A DNA stretch of 64,000 bases from Vibrio tapetis subsp. quintayensis (GTDB lineage Bacteria > Pseudomonadota > Gammaproteobacteria > Enterobacterales > Vibrionaceae). The stretch lies in contig NZ_JAUFQV010000043.1 in the NCBI RefSeq assembly GCF_030409945.1, positions 248,001 to 312,000 of the forward strand. Reading direction: 5' to 3'. The position numbers were made by a program, and so were the translations under genes. The notes below the pieces were generated by a model. It saw only the letters and a program-made list of their open reading frames with translations, had not been told where the DNA came from and ran no database searches. Every line of letters starts with the position of its first letter. Positions within the stretch are counted from its first letter, which is position 1. Below are positions 8,384-16,935 of this stretch, one piece after another.

Positions 8384-10210
8384 ATGGGTAAAACGCTTAT
8401 ACGAAATAGAACAAATCATCCGGCTATTAATAGGTCGAGCGTCAGCTTTCCATTGCCGATTATGCCCGTTCCAAATTTGGACGAGACATGTCAAAAATTA
8501 TTGGCATGGTCGGCGCCATTATTAACAGAACAAGAACAACGCGACACTCAAGCTGAAGTTGAGCGATTTCTCGCACCCGGTGGGGGCGGCGAAACGTTAC
8601 AACATGATTTAATCAATTGGCAAAATGAGGATGGCATTGCCAATTGGTCTTCTCCTGTTTGGCAAGATCTCTATTTGGAGTCGCGTGCGCCATTACCCAT
8701 TAACAGTAATGTATTTTATTACTTGAAAAGTAAATTAGACGAGAACAAGAATAGCCAAGCTCACATAGCAGCTTCGCTGATTGCCACTGTGTATCAATTC
8801 ATGACTATGGTGGATAGCAAGTCTCTTTCAACCGACATGCAAAAGGACGCGCCCCTATGTATGGCGCAGTACGACAACATTTTTTCATCAATAAGAACCC
8901 CGCAAAAAGGCACCGATGAATTTAAAGTGTCGGCGTCACGCCAACATATCGTCGTCATGCACAACGGTGGAGTTTTTAAAATTCAAATGTTGGATGACGC
9001 AGAAAAAACGAAGTCACCCATCGATCTCGAAGCTGAAATAAATCTTATAATGGATGCCGGTGAACAAGGACCGAATATAGGTTTGTTTACAACATTACAG
9101 CGGGATGTTTGGGCACAAAAACGCATTGAGTTACTGAGTATCTCGCGCAGCAACCAAAGGGCGATGGAGGTCATCGAACAAGCGGCATTTGCAGTATGTT
9201 TAGACCAAGAACACCCTGTGGAAATTCAAGAAATCTCTCAGCAATTGCTTCATGGTAATGGCACCGACCGCTACTTTGACAAGTCGTTGCAATTTGTTGT
9301 GTTTGGTAACGGTAAAACAGGCATCAACTTTGAACATACTGGGGTAGATGGCTCGGTTATGTTGCGCTTGGTTGCCCATATTTATGACCATATTGATCTA
9401 GCTTTTGCCCATCATTTGACTCATGAAAATAAGGCTTCTGCTCAGTTATCCCGCGGGCCTGCCCCGGTATTGTTTGAGCTTAATGCGTCATTAGCTAATA
9501 CATTGGAAAACGCAGAGAGGCAGTTTTGCCAGCATATTAGTAATACTCAAACTCGAGTGCTAGGTTTTTCATCTTTCGGAAAGGAACAAATTAAAAAGTT
9601 TCGTGTCAGCCCGGATGCTTTTGTACAAGTGGCCCTGCAACTGGCAGAGCACAAGCTTTACGGTAAATGTTACAGTGCCTACGAAGCGGTCATGACTCGA
9701 ACATTTCAAGAGGGACGCATTGATGTGCTTTATACGGTATCACCGGAATCCTTGGCATTTATTGAGAACATGCGCTCAGACAATTGTGACATTGGTACAA
9801 AGCAACAATCATTGATTCTAGCGACTCAAAAGCACACCCAAAGAGCCAGCGAGTGTCGAACGGGGCAAGGCGTTTACTCGCATTTCTTGGCGTTGAAATA
9901 TCGCTATAAACAGGCAGGAGAGAAGCTTGGTTTAGTGGCGTTACCGGGTTTATTTAACCATGATGGCTATTTGGCTCTGACCAACAGTGTAGTGTGTACC
10001 AGTACCACGTCTGAGTATGGGGTAGAGTTGGCCGGGTATGGACCCATCGTGGATAACGGATATGGCATTCGTTACTTTATTCGCAATGATTCAATCTGTT
10101 TTAATATGACAGCCAGAACTGACATTCAAGCCAATTTGGAGGCAATGCATTTTTATATAGAGCAGTCGCTTTTAGAAATGGCGGAATTAATGAACGCCGA
10201 GCAACAGTAA
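8384..10210 (+). CDS. Choline/carnitine O-acyltransferase family protein
   Basis: A 608-residue protein of the carnitine/choline acyltransferase family, otherwise best known from mitochondria and peroxisomes. The catalytic histidine is H318 in NFEHTGVDG, corresponding to the EH(S/A)xxDG motif. YFDKSLQFVV precedes it, and SAYEAVMTRTFQEGRIDVL matches the substrate-binding YE(S/A)AxxRxFxxGRT block. The C-terminal GYGIRYFI fits the last conserved block. It would move an acyl group between CoA and a quaternary-ammonium alcohol. Location opposite betB and near a BCCT carrier suggests carnitine or choline, by inference. ATG 8384 has an AAGAAAGG SD. No N-terminal signal is seen, so the protein is cytosolic. 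Confidence 0.88.
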   Translation: MGKTLIRNRTNHPAINRSSVSFPLPIMPVPNLDETCQKLLAWSAPLLTEQEQRDTQAEVERFLAPGGGGETLQHDLINWQNEDGIANWSSPVWQDLYLESRAPLPINSNVFYYLKSKLDENKNSQAHIAASLIATVYQFMTMVDSKSLSTDMQKDAPLCMAQYDNIFSSIRTPQKGTDEFKVSASRQHIVVMHNGGVFKIQMLDDAEKTKSPIDLEAEINLIMDAGEQGPNIGLFTTLQRDVWAQKRIELLSISRSNQRAMEVIEQAAFAVCLDQEHPVEIQEISQQLLHGNGTDRYFDKSLQFVVFGNGKTGINFEHTGVDGSVMLRLVAHIYDHIDLAFAHHLTHENKASAQLSRGPAPVLFELNASLANTLENAERQFCQHISNTQTRVLGFSSFGKEQIKKFRVSPDAFVQVALQLAEHKLYGKCYSAYEAVMTRTFQEGRIDVLYTVSPESLAFIENMRSDNCDIGTKQQSLILATQKHTQRASECRTGQGVYSHFLALKYRYKQAGEKLGLVALPGLFNHDGYLALTNSVVCTSTTSEYGVELAGYGPIVDNGYGIRYFIRNDSICFNMTARTDIQANLEAMHFYIEQSLLEMAELMNAEQQ

Positions 10211-10381
10211 CTGAGGTGGGTTTTGTCGCTAACTGCTTGAATATTAGTGGCACAACTCGCATCCCTTTGCCTCTTTGGCGGTAAATAGTTTGTTGTGATA
10301 AAAAAGAGCTAGCCTGAAAGCGGCGTTACACCCATAATAATATGATATTAATAAGAATTGCTGCAACAACTCGGAACCTGA

Positions 10382-10954
10382 ATGAGCCAATCAAAATTGC
10401 TGCTAGAAATCAGCACTCACGCTTTACTGCATCTAGAATTCAAAAGACTCGATAAACGCCTTTCATCAACAGAACAAAATAATTTATTGGTTCAGTTCCT
10501 TAAACGTGCGAGCAAAGATAACCGCTATAAAGCAGCACGAAAAACCGCGAAAAACTGGTTGCTTTTAGGGCGTAAACCTAATGGTAACCTAGAGTCAATT
10601 TTAACCAGAGAACAAGACAGGCTTCGTTACACCGTCGCAACAGATCTGCATTGCTTTGTAGAGTTGATTGGCAGCCTGGAACAAAAGCTTAAAACCAAAG
10701 TGCAATATTCAATGGCGCACAAAATTGATTTGAAAGCACGCTATGGCAAAGTGTTGGTGTGTGTGGTTGATGAAGATCTAAAAGGCAGTTTTGATGAAGA
10801 TGGCCTGATGTTTTCAGCGACTCAAATTCTGTTTATTGGTAGTGAAGAGCATAAAGATGTGTTTTCAGAAGTGATCGAAAAAGACGGGCATTTCCAAACG
10901 GTGGTAGCGTATGAAGACGAAGAGCATCTTAGAGTTGAGCTGTTACGAATGTAA
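10382..10954 (+). CDS. DUF2913-like protein
   Basis: A 190-residue soluble protein of unknown function. The N-terminal half (STHALLHL, then NNLLVQFLKRASKDNRYK and LLLGRKPNGNLES) resembles DUF2913 proteins, which are common in Vibrio; this is from memory of the family and not a search. The C-terminal half is acidic and beta-rich. A start at ATG 10382 has no strong SD. The stop overlaps the stop of the convergent AraC-type gene by 12 bases. No enzymatic motif is visible. Confidence 0.6.
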   Translation: MSQSKLLLEISTHALLHLEFKRLDKRLSSTEQNNLLVQFLKRASKDNRYKAARKTAKNWLLLGRKPNGNLESILTREQDRLRYTVATDLHCFVELIGSLEQKLKTKVQYSMAHKIDLKARYGKVLVCVVDEDLKGSFDEDGLMFSATQILFIGSEEHKDVFSEVIEKDGHFQTVVAYEDEEHLRVELLRM

Positions 10955-11941
10955 TCCCACGATCGACTTCTTATACACGCTTGGTGTCAGACCAGATACG
11001 CGTTTAAAGGCGCGTGAAAACTTAGAAATATCGTGATATCCCAGCTGATTCGATATATAGGTTAGGTTGTGCCCTTCTTCCATTAACTCGCATGCCACAG
11101 TAAACATGAGATTTTCTTTAATCTTCCTAAATGACGTGTTTTCTTTTGTAAGGTTACGCTGGAATGTGCGAACTGAGAAATTGAGTAAGTGCGCGGCTTC
11201 TTCCAACGAAAGATTCCTTTCTTTAACATAGGGCCTAAGAACCTCAAAGACACTGTCTGTAAAGCTTGTGTGCCATTCTATCGTTACTGGTGCATCTATT
11301 GATAAAGAAAGTGATATAGGCATTGCAAGCACGTCGTTAGGAATGTAAACAGCGGTTGCTTCCTGTTCGACGGCTAGTCTACAGTGACTTGGCAAAATGG
11401 ACTTCACAACATCCGATTCACTCCCTTGCAGTTTTACGATCGAAGGCTGCCATTGTGTATGAGTTAACGCACTGATTAACTCGATGATATAGGTAACAAC
11501 AAAGACTTCCTCCCATTGAAAAGAGGGCAAATGGATTAACGGTGCGCTGCTACAAAACCAGCTTTTTTGGTGTATTTCTTCAAATTGTACATTGTTACCT
11601 GGGGAATCCTGAGCAAATATCACATCAACATCGGCTAATGCTTCATTTATCGTTTTGTATTTAGAAAATACAGGAAGTAATTGTGGAACGATGTGCTCGC
11701 GCAGTGCCAAGGAAAGTAAGTCGGTCAATCGTGAGACCCCAAGTTGTAAAGACATTAAATAAATAAGGCGCTTGATGGGTTCTAACGGAATAAAGTCGCT
11801 GTCGGATTGAAATAAATCCGCAGGCAGTCCTGCATCATTAAGTAATTTCTGTAAGTTGAGCCCATATTCAGAGAATACAGTGACAAGTATTTTTGCGTAT
11901 CCCGTTTGCATTACAGGAACTTTGTAACTGCTGAGTATCAT
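10943..11941 (-). CDS. AraC-family transcriptional regulator
   Basis: About 332 residues. The C-terminal 100 residues form the double helix-turn-helix AraC domain (LSLEEAAHLLNFSVRTFQRNL, then SNQLGYHDISKFSRAFKRVSGLTPSVYKK). The N-terminal 200 residues resemble the PF12625-type ligand-binding arm of ArgR/OruR-like activators. ATG 11941 has AAGGA at nine bases upstream; the ATG at 11968 lacks an SD. Inducer is unknown. It is two genes away from the acyltransferase and could control the choline/carnitine genes (several carnitine and betaine regulators belong to this fold), but this is only positional inference. Confidence 0.85.
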   Translation of the reverse strand: MILSSYKVPVMQTGYAKILVTVFSEYGLNLQKLLNDAGLPADLFQSDSDFIPLEPIKRLIYLMSLQLGVSRLTDLLSLALREHIVPQLLPVFSKYKTINEALADVDVIFAQDSPGNNVQFEEIHQKSWFCSSAPLIHLPSFQWEEVFVVTYIIELISALTHTQWQPSIVKLQGSESDVVKSILPSHCRLAVEQEATAVYIPNDVLAMPISLSLSIDAPVTIEWHTSFTDSVFEVLRPYVKERNLSLEEAAHLLNFSVRTFQRNLTKENTSFRKIKENLMFTVACELMEEGHNLTYISNQLGYHDISKFSRAFKRVSGLTPSVYKKSIVGLHS

Positions 11942-12178
11942 TTTTTCCGATCCTTTTCCTTGCCTCATCGTGTTTACAGGTTCATTTTTAGAAAGTAAGC
12001 ACCATGAGTTACCTTTAGAAAGTGTCGCCTATTTAATCAGTTATCTTAGAGGTTAACTTTAGACGCTGACTTCGTACTGACATTGTAAACGCTAGGTTAA
12101 AACTTAACCAGTGGCGTAAAATGGTAAATGTTCACAGGGTAAACCTATTATGCTTGTTCTCTAAACCGGAGACCAAGC

Positions 12179-12919
12179 ATGAAACGATCCTATTTCAGAA
12201 CAACTATCTTGTGCCTTACTGTAGGCGCTAGCGCGCTCGGCTATGCAAACATTCAAAGTTCAGACTATGTCCAAAGTGCTACGGCCAACGCTGCACTTCC
12301 AGCCGCAGAATTGTCGACGGCAGATGATAGTGCACTGTCAGCGACCATGAATGCCGCACAAGAGGGGCTCGCCCATGCCCAAGTGAAGTTAGGCTTAATG
12401 TATGAACAAGGTGAACAACTTGAAGAGGACGTCGATCAAGCGGCTTTCTGGTATCGTTTAGCGGCGAATCAAAACCACCCACAAGGTCAGTACAATTTGG
12501 CCCTTTTGTATATTTATGGCGTTAGTGTGGAACAAGATGCCATATTAGCTACTTATTGGTTAGAGCGTGCAGCTGTGAACGGATATATGCCCGCTATTAT
12601 TCATTTGGCGCGAAATCAAGAAATGTACTTATTAGAAGAGGGGGCTGATATGGAATGGATTAAAATGGCGGCTTCACGTGGTGACCCGTTATCTCAGCTA
12701 AGCCTGGCACAATGGCACCTCAGTGATAATCACATGGACACCGTAAAAGCTGAATTCTGGCTCACGAATGCTGCAGAATACGATTCAGTAGAAGCGCAAC
12801 AAATGCTTGTTGAATTTTACTCTTTGGATAAATATCAAACTGTAAACCCGGAAAAAGCCAGTTACTGGCAAACTAGGTACACCAACACGCTAATGGTGAT
12901 TAACGGACAAGCAAACTAA
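12179..12919 (+). CDS. Sel1-repeat protein, exported
   Basis: A 246-residue protein with an N-terminal signal peptide (basic MKRSYFR, hydrophobic core, likely cleavage after GYA). Several Sel1-like repeats follow from about residue 60, for example AHAQVKLGLMYEQG and PQGQYNLALLYIYG. Sel1 repeats form a helical solenoid for protein-protein contacts. It has no catalytic domain. A GGAGACC SD precedes ATG 12179. It is the first of three Sel1 proteins in this window; the other two are at 44-46 kb. Partner unknown. Confidence 0.85.
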   Translation: MKRSYFRTTILCLTVGASALGYANIQSSDYVQSATANAALPAAELSTADDSALSATMNAAQEGLAHAQVKLGLMYEQGEQLEEDVDQAAFWYRLAANQNHPQGQYNLALLYIYGVSVEQDAILATYWLERAAVNGYMPAIIHLARNQEMYLLEEGADMEWIKMAASRGDPLSQLSLAQWHLSDNHMDTVKAEFWLTNAAEYDSVEAQQMLVEFYSLDKYQTVNPEKASYWQTRYTNTLMVINGQAN

Positions 12920-13207
12920 AGCTCTGAGATTATGATGCTCTTTACGCTGAGGTGTGAAGAGTCTCTAAGAGCACTACCATATTTCACTACTTTGGCTCTT
13001 TTGCCTAAATGGAACGGTATCTTGGTAAATTTGTTTTCAAGTTGAAAAATTCGTGTGAAGTCAACGAAGTCGTATTTTTCAAGGCAATTAAAGTCATTAA
13101 AACCATTTACGTTTTTAAAGTTGTGCTTAAACCTAATACGCAAGTGAGAATTGTTTAACCAGCTGTATATAGTTTGCGGTTAACTCTTACGTTCTATAGG
13201 TACAGGT

Positions 13208-14854
13208 ATGTTTTTGAACCGTTTCACACTGCAAAGTCGTTTGATCTTTGCTGTTTTCTTACCGTGTTTGGTTTTAGTTGCGGTTGGGCTCGCCAGTTTT
13301 AATAGTATGTCTACTTTGCAGATTCAATCTCAGCAGCTTTACCTCAATACATCTGCACCAATGCGTTCAATGGCTGAAGTGGCATCTCGTATCCCTCGCA
13401 TGCGTGTTGGCATAGACATGATGCTACTGCAAGAAACTGCGCTACGAGATAAAAAGGGCGTATTGACCCGAGTCAAAGAAACACGATTAGAAGACATACC
13501 TGAAATGCGTGAATCGATAGAGCACGCCTTACGAACGCAGGTAAACCCAGAACAACAAAAGCAAGTGGCGAAGTTATTAGCAGGGTTTGAGCGAATGGTG
13601 AGCGATGAGCTAGAACCAATGCTTAACGCTTTTGAGGCGGAAGAACTGCCAGCAGCTCAAGCCATTTATCGTGATAAATACGCGAAGACATATGGAGTAT
13701 TACGTAAAGAAGCGAATGCGATTCTAGATGCGTTGCTTGAACAAGCAAAAAATCAGCATGACATCAGCATCGAAAGCCATGAAGAAGGGCAAAATTTCCT
13801 TAAGGGATTCATCGCATTTGGTTTGATTCTCTCTGTGATTTTGTCAGCCATTATTGTTATAAGCCTGAAGAAACGGGTGAGCTATTTAAGAAACACAATA
13901 GCCCATGCTGCTGACAATATGGCGCTGAATACGAAAATCAATCTAAGCGGTAAAGATGAACTGACGGACATCAGTGACAGCATGAATCGTTTATTGGAAA
14001 ACGTTCATTACGCTATCGAGCAAGTTGCAGCTAACTCCCACCAGTTAGCAGACGCGGCTAATAATGTCACTGAGAAAGCGACGTTAACTCAAGACAATTG
14101 CACCATGCAAAGAGATAGAACTGTTCAGGTCGCAACCGCGATACATGAATTAGGAGCGACGGTTGGGGAAATTGCCAACAATGCAGCGCTTGCAGCTGAA
14201 GGGGCTAAACAAGCGTCTGATAAAGCTAATGACGGGAACGCTCAAGTCAGCCAAGGAAGTGCCCAAATTAGCCACCTGACTAACGATTTGGGTGAAGCCA
14301 ACCAAGTGGTCCAGTCGCTTGCGGAACGAGTGGACGAGATCGGGTCTTTCCTAGAAACCATACGCAGTATATCTGAACAAACCAATTTACTGGCACTTAA
14401 TGCCGCGATAGAGGCTGCAAGGGCGGGAGAACAAGGCAGAGGATTCGCTGTTGTTGCGGATGAAGTTAGAAGCCTTGCAGGGCGTTCTGCGGAATCAACC
14501 GAAGAGATTCAGAGAGTCATCAATCGGTTACAAGAAGAGTCGAATCGAGCCGTTGATGCGATATCCAAAGGTAGGCAACAAAGCCAGTTGGTGGTTGAGC
14601 AATCTGAAACCACCAACAGTGTGTTGAATGAAATCATAAGCCATATTGTGACAATCAGTGACCAAAATATTCATGTGGCGACAGCAACCGAAGAACAGGC
14701 AACGGTTGTGCAAGAAATTAATCGAAATGTTGAGAGCATTAACCAATTGACGGGGCAAACCGCTGATGTAGCGCAAGAACTGACAAGCAGCAGCGATTAC
14801 TTAAAAGATCTGTCCCATAAGCTTGATGGCTTGGTGGGTAAATTTACGTTATAA
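13208..14854 (+). CDS. Methyl-accepting chemotaxis protein
   Basis: A 548-residue transmembrane chemoreceptor. The first membrane segment is near residues 12-32 ([19 protein letters not shown]). A four-helix-bundle type periplasmic sensor of about 160 residues follows, then a second segment near 198-220, a HAMP linker and the cytoplasmic signalling domain. The conserved hairpin tip is [21 protein letters not shown] followed by [12 protein letters not shown]. The extreme C-terminus has no NWETF-type CheR tether. Ligand is unknown. The gene is monocistronic with a strong terminator after it. Confidence 0.94.
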   Translation: MFLNRFTLQSRLIFAVFLPCLVLVAVGLASFNSMSTLQIQSQQLYLNTSAPMRSMAEVASRIPRMRVGIDMMLLQETALRDKKGVLTRVKETRLEDIPEMRESIEHALRTQVNPEQQKQVAKLLAGFERMVSDELEPMLNAFEAEELPAAQAIYRDKYAKTYGVLRKEANAILDALLEQAKNQHDISIESHEEGQNFLKGFIAFGLILSVILSAIIVISLKKRVSYLRNTIAHAADNMALNTKINLSGKDELTDISDSMNRLLENVHYAIEQVAANSHQLADAANNVTEKATLTQDNCTMQRDRTVQVATAIHELGATVGEIANNAALAAEGAKQASDKANDGNAQVSQGSAQISHLTNDLGEANQVVQSLAERVDEIGSFLETIRSISEQTNLLALNAAIEAARAGEQGRGFAVVADEVRSLAGRSAESTEEIQRVINRLQEESNRAVDAISKGRQQSQLVVEQSETTNSVLNEIISHIVTISDQNIHVATATEEQATVVQEINRNVESINQLTGQTADVAQELTSSSDYLKDLSHKLDGLVGKFTL

Positions 14855-14879
14855 AAATCCAAACTTAGCCCAACATATT

Positions 14880-14910
14880 AAAAGGCCCTGCTTTTAAAGC
14901 AGGGCCTTTT
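14880..14910 (+). terminator. Rho-independent terminator after the chemoreceptor gene
   Basis: Perfect arms AAAAGGCCCTGCTTT and AAAGCAGGGCCTTTT, GC-rich, with a T-rich tail, 25 bases after the stop. The hairpin is symmetric and might also act on the minus strand. Confidence 0.9.
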
Positions 14911-15340
14911 ATTTTATAAGAAAAACAGTGCTGAATTTAATTTGGGAGTAACAATGTAATGGCTTTTTGTTGTATATAATTGCGACGTGAATAACACTTA
15001 AGTAGGGGTTTTAATGTGTTTAATTGTGAGTGATGTAAAAACATTAAGCGAGAAAATGATGAAAGTCACAGCATGGATTGTTTTGTTTTTATGTGAGAGC
15101 TGCGCAGTAACCTTTTGTTTATAATATATTAATATCATTTTTGCTGGTCTCGTTTAATACCTGTGTGTTTACTAAAATTCATTAACGTCATAACTCTCAT
15201 TAAAGAACTAATTTATGGGGTATTTAATCACATTACCAATTTCAAGTTCATTGAATAATAACACCATCAATTTGACGCTGAGTTTATATTTCTAGTCAGC
15301 CAAAAGTTGAATCAAGGAAATAACAATAATAGGTATATCA
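14911..15340 (+). promoter_or_regulatory. Upstream region of tctCBA
   Basis: A 430-base AT-rich spacer without a gene. It contains a weak CRP-like site at 15025-15040 (TGTGA, six bases, TAAAA). At 15181 the sequence ATTAACGTCAT is a partial match to the 15-base element found identically in front of citC and oadG. Placement before the transporter fits citrate- and carbon-dependent control of the whole locus, by inference. Confidence 0.45.
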
Positions 15341-16333
15341 ATGAACATGAAACTTAAAAACGTAATGATAGGCGCAGCCATCGCATCTGTTGCGGCTCTA
15401 CCAATGAGTAATGCTTTCGCGAAAGATTACCCGCCGAAAACTCTCTCTTTTGTTGCCCCTTCTGGCGCTGGTGGCGGTTGGGATCTAACGATCCGTACTG
15501 TTGCTAAAACCCTCAAAGATACTGGCCTTGTTGAAGCGAACATGCCGATCACGAACCGTCCTGGTGGCGGTGGTGCGGTAAACCTTGCCTACATGCAAAC
15601 GCAAAAAACCAGCGACAAACTTATTTCTGTCTATTCACCACCAATCCTTTTGACTAAGTTGACTGGTGCGAGTAAATACAGCTACCAAGACACGACGCCT
15701 CTGGCTCGTTTGATTACTGATTACGGTGTTTTTGTCGTGTCGAAAGACTCGAAATATTCGTCGATTAATGAAGTGATGGATGCACTTAAGAAAGATCCTA
15801 AGAGTGTGAAAGTAGGCGGTACATCGGCTGCTGGCAGTATGGACCACATTCAGTTTCTGCTGATTGCAAAGGCTGCAGGCGTTCCGAACCTTAACAAAAT
15901 CGACTACATCTCGTTTCAAGACGGCGGTGCAGTGGCTCAAGTACTGGGTGGACACGTTGACCTCATTTCAACCGGTCTTGGCGATGTTACTCAACTCGTT
16001 AAAAGCGGTAACTTAAAAGCCCTAGCACAAACCGCTGATAAGCGCGTTGGTGAAGGTGCAGTGGCAGATATCCCAACAGTAAAAGAGCAGGGTATTGATG
16101 CAACGTTTGAAAACTGGCGCGGTCTGTTTGGCCCGAAAGACATGCCAGATTACGCCGTTAAATACTGGACAACAACATTAGAGCAAATGGTGGAAACCCC
16201 AGAGTGGGCAGAAGCGCGTAAACGTAACGGTTGGGACGCGGCTTACCAAAATGGTGAGGAATTTACTAAATTCCTAGCTCAAACAAATGAGGAATACAAA
16301 GGCATTCTTGCTGAGATTTTCTCTAGAAAATAA
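15341..16333 (+). CDS. tctC: Tripartite tricarboxylate transporter substrate-binding protein
   Basis: A 330-residue periplasmic binding protein of the TctC family with a signal peptide ending near SNAFA-KD. The mature start KDYPPKTLSFVAPSGAGGGWD carries the family's binding-loop motif. It captures citrate or a related tricarboxylate and delivers it to TctBA. It is first in the tctCBA operon, and an AGG SD lies seven bases from ATG 15341. Placement in a complete citrate fermentation locus makes citrate the likely ligand, although TctC relatives bind many carboxylates and the ligand cannot be read directly. Confidence 0.92.
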   Translation: MNMKLKNVMIGAAIASVAALPMSNAFAKDYPPKTLSFVAPSGAGGGWDLTIRTVAKTLKDTGLVEANMPITNRPGGGGAVNLAYMQTQKTSDKLISVYSPPILLTKLTGASKYSYQDTTPLARLITDYGVFVVSKDSKYSSINEVMDALKKDPKSVKVGGTSAAGSMDHIQFLLIAKAAGVPNLNKIDYISFQDGGAVAQVLGGHVDLISTGLGDVTQLVKSGNLKALAQTADKRVGEGAVADIPTVKEQGIDATFENWRGLFGPKDMPDYAVKYWTTTLEQMVETPEWAEARKRNGWDAAYQNGEEFTKFLAQTNEEYKGILAEIFSRK

Positions 16334-16429
16334 TTGAAGTAACACCTCGTTAAAGTAAGGGGGGAATGATCCCCTCTTAAATTGTCATCTTCTAATGTTC
16401 CTTAATCATTCCTAGCGTAAGGATAACCT

Positions 16430-16924
16430 ATGGAAAACAACAACGTTCGTCCAAACTGGGATGCGTTTACAGGTTTATTTAGTGTTGTATTTGGCCTGAT
16501 ATATGGCGGTATGGCATATACCATGCCTCGAGCAGCCTTTGGTAACCCGTTAGACCCAGTATATTTCCCAATGGGTGTTGCAGCACTTGCAATACTGGTT
16601 GGAACCATTTTGCTAGCAAAAAGCAATATGAAAGCATCCATTCTTGCATTCAATAACTTAATCAATGAAGACGAAGTTAAGAAATTCGATCGCAAGAGAA
16701 TTTTATACACCTGCATCATCGCCACTGGTTACGCGATGATATTTGATACCTTTGGCTATGTGATCAGCACATTCTTGTTCATGTTTGCCATGCTAACCAT
16801 CACGAGTGGCAAAGAAGCTTGGGTAAGAAGTGCTGCCGTTGCTCTCGCATTCTCAGTAAGTGTGTTCTTTATCTTCAATACCTTACTCGCAATTAGTCTT
16901 CCACCACTGCCATTTATGGAATAG
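16430..16924 (+). CDS. tctB: Tripartite tricarboxylate transporter small membrane subunit
   Basis: A 164-residue integral membrane protein with about four hydrophobic segments, matching the small TctB subunit (about 145-165 residues). It lies 96 bases after tctC and 11 bases before tctA. A TAAGGA SD precedes ATG 16430. TctB works with TctA as the membrane component of a secondary, ion-coupled carrier. Confidence 0.9.
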   Translation: MENNNVRPNWDAFTGLFSVVFGLIYGGMAYTMPRAAFGNPLDPVYFPMGVAALAILVGTILLAKSNMKASILAFNNLINEDEVKKFDRKRILYTCIIATGYAMIFDTFGYVISTFLFMFAMLTITSGKEAWVRSAAVALAFSVSVFFIFNTLLAISLPPLPFME

Positions 16925-16935
16925 GGCGAATTATT

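Noticed and set aside
8384-8410. N-terminal signal peptide on the acyltransferase
   Set aside because: The start is polar (MGKTLIRNRTNHP) with no hydrophobic core, so the protein should stay in the cytosol.
12916-13143. 75-codon minus-strand ORF between the Sel1 and chemoreceptor genes
   Set aside because: Starts only with TTG, has no SD, is Phe/Lys-rich without recognisable family features, and its stop overlaps the Sel1 stop. Chance ORF in AT-rich spacer is more likely.
15041-15120. Second CRP-like site with TGTGAGAGCTGCGCAG before tctC
   Set aside because: Only the left half matches; the right half has two of five consensus bases.
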